Shown in pieces: positions 1-5,257 of a DNA stretch of 5,813 nt (positions within the stretch are counted from its first letter, which is position 1; each line of letters begins with the position of its first letter). The notes beneath the pieces are model-generated. The model saw only the letters and a list, made by a program, of their open reading frames with translations, was not told the origin of the DNA and searched no databases. The stretch spans positions 1-5,813 of the forward strand of contig JAENIS010000093.1 of assembly GCA_016844285.1 (NCBI GenBank), given 5' to 3'. Source of the DNA: Dehalococcoidales bacterium. Lineage in GTDB: Bacteria > Chloroflexota > Dehalococcoidia > Dehalococcoidales > UBA2162. Position numbers and translations under genes: made by a program.

Positions 1-432
1 ATAGAGCGGGCGGACAGTACCGGCACCGCTTCTCTCCAGCTACCCCGCGCCTGGCTGAAGGGAACTGATGACTTTAGCTTCAGCGGCATCAAAACAGCTT
101 TGTTGCGCCTGGTGGAGGGCGGTAAGGTGGCGAGCAAGGCGGATGCTGCCGCCAGCTTCCAGGAGGCAGTGGTTGATGTTCTGGTAACAAAGACCATCGC
201 TGCCGCTAAAGAGTACCGGGTCAAGCAAATTCTGCTGGCGGGAGGAGTGGCCGCCAATAAGCGGTTACGCCAGCGTCTGCTCGACGATTCTCCCCTGCCC
301 GTTCTGATACCTCCGCTGGTATTATGCACCGATAACGCCGCCATGATTGCTGCCTGTGGTTACTACCGTTTCCAGGCGGGTAAGGTAGACCGCTTAGATT
401 TGGATGTCGTTCCCGCCCTGAAGCTAACTTAA
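1..432 (+). CDS. tsaD: tRNA N6-adenosine threonylcarbamoyltransferase TsaD, C-terminal part (5' end outside window)
   Basis: TsaD transfers the threonylcarbamoyl group from threonylcarbamoyl-AMP to A37 of ANN-decoding tRNAs (t6A), working in the cytoplasm with TsaB and TsaE. The frame is open from base 1 and stops with TAA at 430-432, giving 143 residues of a family that is usually about 340 long. Visible signatures are [12 protein letters not shown] (visible residues 24-35), [11 protein letters not shown] (about 80-90) and CTDNAAMIA (109-117). The aspartate of the last motif is a metal ligand in known TsaD structures. The C-terminus is complete. The metal-binding histidines of the N-terminal half lie outside the window. 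Its last 9 bases overlap the end of the convergent DUF2851 gene, and no terminator is visible between them. Family assignment is close to certain. Confidence 0.96.
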   Translation: MERADSTGTASLQLPRAWLKGTDDFSFSGIKTALLRLVEGGKVASKADAAASFQEAVVDVLVTKTIAAAKEYRVKQILLAGGVAANKRLRQRLLDDSPLPVLIPPLVLCTDNAAMIAACGYYRFQAGKVDRLDLDVVPALKLT

Positions 433-1743
433 GCCGCAGTCCTGGCACCTGCCCTGGGTACAGAGGCGATAATAAATGTGAATCAATCCCTGCTGTCGCC
501 GGGCGGAGTTAATCAGGCAATGGCCCAGGCCAAGCTGAGCCTCCATATGCTTTTCCACCGAATTTATGCTCAATCTGGAGTAGCCGTCATACAGTGCCAT
601 GGCTTTCCTCCCCAGTTCTGGCCGGGCCGCCAATTCTCCCCAGGCCAAAGCGAAGGGCAGCAGGACATTGACGATAATATCAGCCGCTCGCCCCCTGCCC
701 AGCAGGGTGCTGATTGGGCCTGACCCGGCATACCCGGTCCTCACCAACAGCGCCCTTTCCATGCTGCCGCCATTACCCGCCGGCGCCTCCCTCACCAGGT
801 CAATCAGCCCCGGGAGCAACCCACCTGGTCTGAAGCGGTTGGTGAGATAGCTCATCGCTAATAGCCGCCGGATGGGGGAGTTATTCGGCCTTACCTTGAA
901 AAGGTGCCAGTCATCCGGTGACATCGTGTCAGTCCGCTGATAAGACGCCCAACACCTGCTTAATCGGTCGAGCCACTGGCCGTTCCCGGTTTGTTCCTCC
1001 ACTATCTCCTGGCACGGTGATGAAAGCAGCCCAGCCATACCCAGCAGTAGCGCTTGCTGCCGGAGAAGACTCCCCTCCCCTGATATTCCGCTATCCATGA
1101 TTGATTCCAGAACCCGGAGGGGTAATCTGCCGGCCAGTTCGAGGAATTGGGGCTTATTCCGGGAATAACCCAGCGCCCCCATTATCCCCCGGTAAAGGCA
1201 TTGGCTGGCCTCCATCTGGGCCAGCTCTGCCTGAAACCGGCCGGATTTAGCCAGAAATCGTTCTTCACCGGCTTCATCGAGGCATCCGCCGAGGGCAGCC
1301 TTACCCAAATGCGCCACCACTTTGCGGCAAGGCATCTTTAGATTGGCCAGGGGATAAACCGTGCCGCCAGGCTGATGCTGCGGAGTTTTCAGGTACTTCT
1401 CCAGGGCAAGGACCGGAATCTCCGTTCCGTTCTGGAGACTGGTCGCTATCCTGGTATTGTGCTGCATCACCACATGCAAAATTACCCGGTTATAGCTGGC
1501 ATCGTGGTGATGCCGGTGAGTACGCCAATCGCTTGACTTACGGTGTATTTCGATATCACCTTTCATTATTCCCATGCGTCTGGCAATCACCGCGTCACAA
1601 AAATCAGCCCCCTGGTTATCATTAATTCGTCCCGGGTAGATTATCTCTATCGGCTCATTATCTTCAGTCACCAGTCCTTTTCGGTTCAGCCACTGGTACT
1701 GCCAGATTTGGCTCACTTCCTTTTCGGTCACATCTTTTTTCAT
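424..1743 (-). CDS. DUF2851 family protein
   Basis: A 439-residue protein of unknown function matching the DUF2851 family from memory of its pattern. The N-terminal block carries the family-like run [13 protein letters not shown] (residues 36-48), [12 protein letters not shown] (62-73), a histidine-rich stretch H76-RHHHD-81 and YNRVILHVV (84-92). The C-terminus has IHIYYRLC followed by a small cysteine cluster, C-x4-C-x2-C, just before the end. No signal peptide or membrane segment is seen, so it is probably cytoplasmic. ATG at 1743 is preceded by only a partial Shine-Dalgarno (AGG, 6 nt spacing). It lies downstream of the XRE gene on the same strand but is separated by a terminator and a copy of the palindrome found in the XRE promoter, so it may be transcribed separately under that regulator. 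It overlaps tsaD tail to tail by 9 bp. A nuclease-like role is conceivable but unproven. Confidence 0.9.
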   Translation of the reverse strand: MKKDVTEKEVSQIWQYQWLNRKGLVTEDNEPIEIIYPGRINDNQGADFCDAVIARRMGIMKGDIEIHRKSSDWRTHRHHHDASYNRVILHVVMQHNTRIATSLQNGTEIPVLALEKYLKTPQHQPGGTVYPLANLKMPCRKVVAHLGKAALGGCLDEAGEERFLAKSGRFQAELAQMEASQCLYRGIMGALGYSRNKPQFLELAGRLPLRVLESIMDSGISGEGSLLRQQALLLGMAGLLSSPCQEIVEEQTGNGQWLDRLSRCWASYQRTDTMSPDDWHLFKVRPNNSPIRRLLAMSYLTNRFRPGGLLPGLIDLVREAPAGNGGSMERALLVRTGYAGSGPISTLLGRGRAADIIVNVLLPFALAWGELAARPELGRKAMALYDGYSRLSINSVEKHMEAQLGLGHCLINSARRQQGLIHIYYRLCTQGRCQDCGLS

Positions 1744-1779
1744 CTTGCCTGGTTAATCTCCGGCTTTTCGCTGAGTTGC

Positions 1780-1795
1780 TACACGATAGCGTGTA
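1780..1795. promoter_or_regulatory. Candidate operator upstream of the DUF2851 gene (TACAC-N6-GTGTA)
   Basis: TACACGATAGCGTGTA is a palindrome with five perfect pairs at each end (six if the inner G-C pair is counted), 36 bp upstream of the DUF2851 start codon. The same arms and the same 6-bp spacing recur in the XRE promoter at 2126-2141. The half-site pattern and proximity suggest binding by the neighbouring XRE protein. A convincing promoter around this copy is not visible; the best fit on the minus strand is TTTATT-N17-TATCGT, which is weak. Confidence 0.6.
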
Positions 1796-1804
1796 ACGAC
1801 GGGC

Positions 1805-1833
1805 TAATAAAAGCGGTCTCCTCGGTGAGACCG
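1805..1833 (-). terminator. Intrinsic terminator of the XRE gene
   Basis: Read on the minus strand, a 7-bp GC-rich stem (CGGTCTC/GAGACCG, 1827-1833 with 1814-1820) with a 6-nt loop is followed directly by CTTTTATTA. It begins 22 bp after the XRE stop codon. It lies between the XRE gene and the DUF2851 operator copy, which argues for at least partly separate transcription of the two genes. Confidence 0.7.
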
Positions 1834-1854
1834 TTCTACCTTGCCATTAACCGG

Positions 1855-2115
1855 CTATATTTTTCCCTTTACCGGTCTTTCTTTCTTTGGACCCGCATCA
1901 TATTCAAATTTAGCCCGTTCGGCAACAATAGACAGCAGGGTGGAAGAAGCCCCCCGTGGCCGATACATCCCTTTCTCCCACTCACTGATGGTTTGCTGCC
2001 GTGTACCCAGTCTATCGGCCAGCCCACGCTGGGTCAATCCCAGATGCTGTCTTAAAGCCAGGATATGCTGGCTATCCCACCGCTGGCGATATTCTTTATT
2101 ATTACGATTGGTCAC
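1855..2115 (-). CDS. XRE/Cro-type helix-turn-helix transcriptional regulator
   Basis: An 86-residue DNA-binding protein that is almost entirely one HTH_3/XRE domain. The first helix runs from about 15 to 26 (SQHILALRQHLG). The HTH pair is TQRGLADRLG (28-37) and recognition helix RQQTISEWEKG (39-49), then YRPRGASSTLLSIVAERA closes the fold. The C-terminal tail is short and basic (GPKKERPVKGKI), with no separate sensor or protease domain, so it resembles an autorepressor. The start is GTG at 2115. An in-frame TAA lies just 4 codons upstream, so no longer form is possible. The promoter -10 ends 6 nt before this GTG, predicting transcription from the start codon itself. A palindrome in that promoter implies autoregulation, and a second copy lies before the downstream DUF2851 gene. 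The DNA-binding role is secure; its targets are inferred. Confidence 0.92.
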   Translation of the reverse strand: MTNRNNKEYRQRWDSQHILALRQHLGLTQRGLADRLGTRQQTISEWEKGMYRPRGASSTLLSIVAERAKFEYDAGPKKERPVKGKI

Positions 2116-2121
2116 GCCTTG

Positions 2122-2150
2122 ATTTTACACGCTTCAGTGTAGATTGTCAA
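2122..2150 (-). promoter_or_regulatory. Sigma70-type promoter of the XRE gene
   Basis: On the minus strand there is a perfect -35 TTGACA (2145-2150), a 17-nt spacer, and -10 TAAAAT (2122-2127, 5 of 6 consensus). Transcription is expected to begin about 7 nt further on, at the G of the GTG start codon (2115), which would give a leaderless mRNA. The alternative signal, AAGG one base before GTG, is too close for normal Shine-Dalgarno use. Confidence 0.75.
2126..2141. promoter_or_regulatory. Candidate XRE autoregulatory operator (TACAC-N6-GTGTA)
   Basis: TACACGCTTCAGTGTA has perfect 5-bp inverted arms and fills the spacer between the -35 and -10 of the XRE promoter, overlapping two bases of the -10. 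A protein bound here would block RNA polymerase. Arms and spacing are identical to the copy at 1780-1795. Confidence 0.68.
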
Positions 2151-2257
2151 GGATATAGAGAGATTGGTTCAATAATTAACCAGACAGGACACTAACTAAC
2201 TGGCTGATTATTCGTTATACATTATCAGAAGGAATGCAGACACAGGAGATAAAGAGA

Positions 2258-4183
2258 ATGAATCCCCTATTGACAAAAGGAAAACCCAGTCTTATGATAG
2301 CAGGCATGAAACATATTAAGATTTTTTCGATAGTGGCCATAGCCTTAATCCTTGCCCTGATGGGAGGGACCCTGCCGGCAACTCCGGCCTGGGCAGTGCC
2401 ATCTCTTTTTGTTGACCAGCAGTCCGCCAAAGTCGGCGAATTTATCAATGCTTACGGTTATGGCTTTGGCTCCAGTACATCGTTCGAAGTCTACTTCTCC
2501 AGCGATGGTGCCCCGGTCGGTGCCTACCTTGGCGCTCAAGTTCTTTCCTACTATAAGGTGAAAAGCGTCACCTCGGATAATGTCGGTGCTTTTAATGCCT
2601 ACTTTCCTGTCCCCCTGGACCTGACTGGTGGCACCGTGACCAAGCGGGTGCGCAGTGGCAGCTACTACATCTATGTCACCTACTACGGGAACCCGCAGAT
2701 ACAGGCGGTGGTTCTCTTTAGAGTAGAGCGTAGCGGCGACATTACCATCGACCCGGTGAAGGGGAAAGTGGGTACTGAAATCAAGATTACCGGTGCCGGT
2801 TACGCTACTGCTGACCCCCTTTCGGTAACCTATGATGATAGTGATACCAAGATAGCTATCAAAAGTGGTGATACGGCCGCCAGGGCCAATGGTGATTTTA
2901 TTTCCACCATCGTGATGCCCAAGGTTACGGCTGGCCTTCACTCGATATTTGTCATCGGTGATGTTTCAGGCACCCAGGCTAAGGCTGACTTCATTGTCGA
3001 GCCGGGGATAACCGTCAAACCGGCATCAGCCGTCGTCGGTGATACGATTACCGTCACCGGTACCGGCTTTGGCCAGGGAGCCGGTTTCACCGTCTCACTG
3101 GCTAACGTTGTGGTCGTTAGTGGTAAGACGGCCAATCTTGATGGCAGCTTTGAAGCTAGTTTTTCGGCGCCAACCCAGGGCGTCGGTAATTATATTGTGG
3201 ATGTAGTGGATGATAATAGCAATACCGCCAAGGGAAACTTGAGCATCACGCCAACGACAATGAATATCAGCCCAACTTCCGGCTATAGCGGCAGTACGGT
3301 TAGCGTCACTGGTGCCGGTTATCAGAGTAACAAGCCGGTGTCTATCAGCTTTGACAATGACTTTGTCAAGAGCGCTCCGGCTGACCAGAACGGCAAACTC
3401 ACGACCACTTTTACCGTGCCCCTTCGTGTTGCCGGCACTTATACCGTCAAGGCCAGCGATGGGGACAACCGGGCTGAGTCCAGTTTTACCATTGTCGCCA
3501 GTGCCAGTTTGAGCCGGGTCACCAGTGCCGCCTCGCCCGGTTATGTTGGTAGTGATATCTCCGTGAGTGGTGCCGGTTTTACCATCGGCAAAACAGCCAC
3601 GATTACCTATGATGGCAGTCAAATAACCACTACCGCTGTGAGCGCCACGGGTAACCTTTCCGCAACTTTCAAAGCTCCGGCGAGCAAGGGTGGCAATCAC
3701 ACGATAATCATTACTGATGGCGTGCATACTAAAGAAGTCACCTTCGTGATGGAGTCAGCCCCACCATCAACACCGAGGCCGATGAAGCCGGAAATGGGTG
3801 TCCGCACCAGCGCTGAGACGCAATTTGACTGGGAGGATGTTACTGACCAGAGCGGCGTAACCTATACCCTTCAGATTGCTACCAAGGAGGACTTTGCCAG
3901 GGACTCAATCGTGGTCGAGAAAGCCGGGCTTACTTCCTCGGAATACACCATTACCAAGCAGGAACAGCTAAAATCACTACCGCAGAAGGCCCCCTACTAC
4001 TGGCATGTTAAGGCAGTAGATGGTGCCTCGAATGAAAGTGGCTGGTCAGGCGTGGGGACATTCTTTACCGGCTTTGCTCTGGCAATCAGTCAGCAGGTGA
4101 TAACATACATCCTTATTGGCGTCGGTGCCCTGCTGCTTGTGGGTCTGGTCTTCTGGCTGGGCCGGAGAAGTGTCTTTTACTAA
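2258..4183 (+). CDS. Secreted, membrane-anchored surface protein with TIG/Ig-like repeats and an FN3-like domain
   Basis: 641 residues from ATG 2258, chosen because AGGAG at 2244-2248 sits 9 nt upstream. The ATG at 2234 has no usable spacing, and ATG 2306 would give a more typical signal peptide (MKHIKIFSIVAIALILALM...AWA) but has a weak ribosome site. Cleavage is expected after AWA, before Val at 2396. The mature part holds about five Ig-like/TIG repeats, each with a signature such as ITGAGY, VTGTGF, VTGAGY or VSGAGF; those codons fall at 2453 (divergent, AYGYGF), 2789, 3056, 3308 and 3566, so repeats 2-5 are spaced 84-89 residues. An FN3-like module follows (about 3761-4076, with ending YYWHVKAVDGASNESGWSG), then one membrane helix (about 4097-4162) and a short basic tail GRRSVFY. 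This predicts an extracellular stalk or adhesin-like protein anchored in the cytoplasmic membrane. No catalytic motif and no sortase signal are seen. Ligand unknown. Confidence 0.92.
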   Translation: MNPLLTKGKPSLMIAGMKHIKIFSIVAIALILALMGGTLPATPAWAVPSLFVDQQSAKVGEFINAYGYGFGSSTSFEVYFSSDGAPVGAYLGAQVLSYYKVKSVTSDNVGAFNAYFPVPLDLTGGTVTKRVRSGSYYIYVTYYGNPQIQAVVLFRVERSGDITIDPVKGKVGTEIKITGAGYATADPLSVTYDDSDTKIAIKSGDTAARANGDFISTIVMPKVTAGLHSIFVIGDVSGTQAKADFIVEPGITVKPASAVVGDTITVTGTGFGQGAGFTVSLANVVVVSGKTANLDGSFEASFSAPTQGVGNYIVDVVDDNSNTAKGNLSITPTTMNISPTSGYSGSTVSVTGAGYQSNKPVSISFDNDFVKSAPADQNGKLTTTFTVPLRVAGTYTVKASDGDNRAESSFTIVASASLSRVTSAASPGYVGSDISVSGAGFTIGKTATITYDGSQITTTAVSATGNLSATFKAPASKGGNHTIIITDGVHTKEVTFVMESAPPSTPRPMKPEMGVRTSAETQFDWEDVTDQSGVTYTLQIATKEDFARDSIVVEKAGLTSSEYTITKQEQLKSLPQKAPYYWHVKAVDGASNESGWSGVGTFFTGFALAISQQVITYILIGVGALLLVGLVFWLGRRSVFY

Positions 4184-4367
4184 GAGATAGCTTCGTTTAA
4201 CCTATCCCCCGTATCAAGGGGACTATGAGCCGGTACATTGTGCGCCTCAGGTCGCGGGCGTTTTGTGCCGATGCGCTAGCTTAGTCTTCAGCCAAACATG
4301 ATAACCGGACTTGTTCTTGGGAAGCAGGTGGATTTGGTCCAGTCCTGGCCTGAGCCGGAAGCTAGAA

Positions 4368-4862
4368 CTATGTCATTTTGAGCGGTTCTCTTTCTCTGAT
4401 TGCTTTTTTTATCGCTCTGACCCACTTCCAGTCTTCGATGACCTGAGGGTGAAGAATCAACTCGAGGACAGGCCGTCTGAACTGGAAAGCGACGGTGCGA
4501 AGAATCTGTTTCTTTCCTTCAAGATATGACAGCTTAAGGTAAAAATGCGGCATGAGGAACCGGACGTAAATGCCGATTCCCACTCTCGCCACCGAGGATA
4601 AAGGGATTTTCAGGTTTTTCTCATTGAGAGTAAAGGCATAGTTCAAAACTGCCTCCATCGGAGCATCGGTCAGTTTCTTGATATTGGCGGCGACACCGGG
4701 GCTGGATTGTATCCGGTGCAGAAAAAGTATGCGGTGATTGGTCAATGTCAGGTTCCCTTCGCCCAAATTACGGCGTCCATTTATCCGCCGTGTCCAACGG
4801 CGATGCTCTTTGAGAATAACCTCAGCATCGGTATCTTGCCTCATAATCACATCTGGTGGCAT
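4368..4862 (-). CDS. Hypothetical small protein with a bacterial PH/GRAM-like fold
   Basis: 164 residues from ATG 4862. The strongest signature is GEGNLTLTNHRILFL (residues 34-48), which resembles the opening strands of bacterial PH and GRAM-like domains, typically written EGxLxLTNxRLIF. A helical stretch of about 30 residues (51-80) is followed by IPLSSVARVGIG (86-97), the strand pair FYLKLSYLEGKKQILRTVAF (107-126) and a closing amphipathic helix DWKWVRAIKKAIRE (144-157), in keeping with that fold. There is no signal peptide or clear membrane helix. Start choice: an extended -10 (TGGTATAAT) ends 6 nt before ATG 4862, predicting a leaderless message. The frame continues upstream to ATG 4883, which has GGAGGG only one base away and would place the -10 inside the gene. 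The gene converges with the surface-protein gene. PH/GRAM folds often bind lipids or partner proteins; no function is assigned here. Confidence 0.72.
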   Translation of the reverse strand: MPPDVIMRQDTDAEVILKEHRRWTRRINGRRNLGEGNLTLTNHRILFLHRIQSSPGVAANIKKLTDAPMEAVLNYAFTLNEKNLKIPLSSVARVGIGIYVRFLMPHFYLKLSYLEGKKQILRTVAFQFRRPVLELILHPQVIEDWKWVRAIKKAIREREPLKMT

Positions 4863-4868
4863 GACCGC

Positions 4869-4877
4869 ATTATACCA
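4869..4877 (-). promoter_or_regulatory. Extended -10 promoter of the PH-like gene
   Basis: On the minus strand the sequence is TGGTATAAT: a perfect TATAAT (4869-4874) with the TGn extension (TG at 4876-4877). There is no good -35 at 16-18 nt, which extended -10 promoters can tolerate. The expected start of transcription, about 7 nt on, is the A of ATG 4862. Confidence 0.55.
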
Positions 4878-5011
4878 CAGCATTCCCTCCCGGCATTGCC
4901 GTAACTTATTTGGTTCAATTGGCTAGTTGCCTTCATATTTGACTGGTTAGTCAGAGCAGACAATGGAAAAGAGACGTGCCATGGTTCTGTTTGCATCGGG
5001 TTAATTCTGCG

Positions 5012-5094
5012 GTCATTGCGAGCGTAGCGACGAAGTAATCTCGGAATGTGTTGGGTATAGAGATTACCACGGGGTCTAACGACCCCGCAATGAC
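5012..5094. repeat. REP/MITE-like palindromic repeat of the CATTGCGAGCG type
   Basis: An element of about 83 bp with nested inverted repeats. The outer arms are GTCATTGCG (5012-5020) and CGCAATGAC (5086-5094). An inner arm pairs GTAATCTC (5035-5042) with GAGATTAC (5060-5067), and a third hairpin pairs GGGGTC (5071-5076) with GACCCC (5081-5086). Together they can fold into a branched, cloverleaf-like shape on either strand. The wording CATTGCGAGCG...AATCTC resembles a dispersed non-coding repeat seen in many bacterial genomes, to my memory including Chloroflexota. It carries no transposase. It sits between two divergent genes, about 50 bp before the lipoprotein promoter. No flanking target-site duplication was identified. 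Confidence 0.75.
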
Positions 5095-5145
5095 AACTAT
5101 TTCATAACACCAACCCAATGGGAACGATACCCAAGAAAATACTAC

Positions 5146-5174
5146 TTGACATATCATGGCATTAGTGATAGCCT
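5146..5174 (+). promoter_or_regulatory. Promoter of the lipoprotein gene with an internal palindrome
   Basis: A perfect -35 TTGACA (5146-5151), a 17-nt spacer ending in a TGn extension (5166-5168), and a weak -10 TAGCCT (5169-5174, 3 of 6). Transcription would start near 5181. Within it, TATCA (5152-5156) and TGATA (5166-5170) form an inverted repeat with a 9-nt centre, in the position expected of a repressor site. Confidence 0.55.
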
Positions 5175-5257
5175 GCTGAAGGTTCAGGTGTGAATAAGGA
5201 GATACAAAGCAGATAGCTGAGTTTATTCTGCACAAAATCTTAGAGAGGAGAGCTGAA

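Larger units (their letters stand above)
4863..5257. other. Intergenic region between divergent genes: promoters and a folded repeat, no coding gene
   Basis: From left to right it holds the extended -10 of the PH-like gene (4869-4877), a short perfect palindrome TGACT-GGTT-AGTCA (4940-4953), the folded repeat (5012-5094), and the promoter (5146-5174) and leader of about 77 nt of the lipoprotein gene. The leader contains an orphan AAGGAG-like stretch near 5196-5201 with no start codon after it, then the true AGGAG at 5246-5250. No conserved protein or RNA gene could be recognised. Confidence 0.7.

Noticed and set aside
1543..2055. A 170-residue open frame on the plus strand
   Set aside because: It is antisense to the DUF2851 5' end and most of the XRE gene, both of which have clear family motifs; it shows no family signature.
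2165..2182. Imperfect palindrome TGGTT-N8-AACCA upstream of the surface-protein gene
   Set aside because: Five-base arms in AT-rich DNA with no second copy and no clear promoter beside it; the 10-mer TTGGTTCAAT shared with 4910-4919 is expected by chance in a window of this size.
2160..2257. Promoter for the surface-protein gene
   Set aside because: Candidate -10 elements around 2216-2225 (TATACA, TACATT) have no acceptable -35 at 16-18 nt, so none was called.
2345..2941. A 198-residue open frame on the minus strand
   Set aside because: Antisense to the signal peptide and first Ig-like repeats of a well-supported gene.
3095..3727. A 210-residue open frame on the minus strand
   Set aside because: It lies wholly inside the surface-protein gene, antisense to its repeats, with no ribosome site and low-complexity Gly/Thr-rich content; it is a shadow of biased codon use.
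4205..4264. Possible terminators between the two convergent genes: hairpin TCCCC/GGGGA (4205-4222) and CGCC/GGCG followed by TTTT (4243-4264)
   Set aside because: The first lacks a T-run and the second has only a 4-bp stem with a 10-nt loop. Either may help end transcription, but neither is strong enough to annotate. The rest of 4184-4367 shows nothing recognisable.
4372..4385. GTCATTTTGAGCG at the 3' end of the PH-like gene resembles the start of the repeat at 5012
   Set aside because: Only a short partial match with no second arm; it could be a decayed half-repeat, but chance cannot be excluded.
4940..4953. Short palindrome TGACT-GGTT-AGTCA
   Set aside because: Perfect but short, single copy, about 78 bp upstream of the nearest start; no supporting promoter context.
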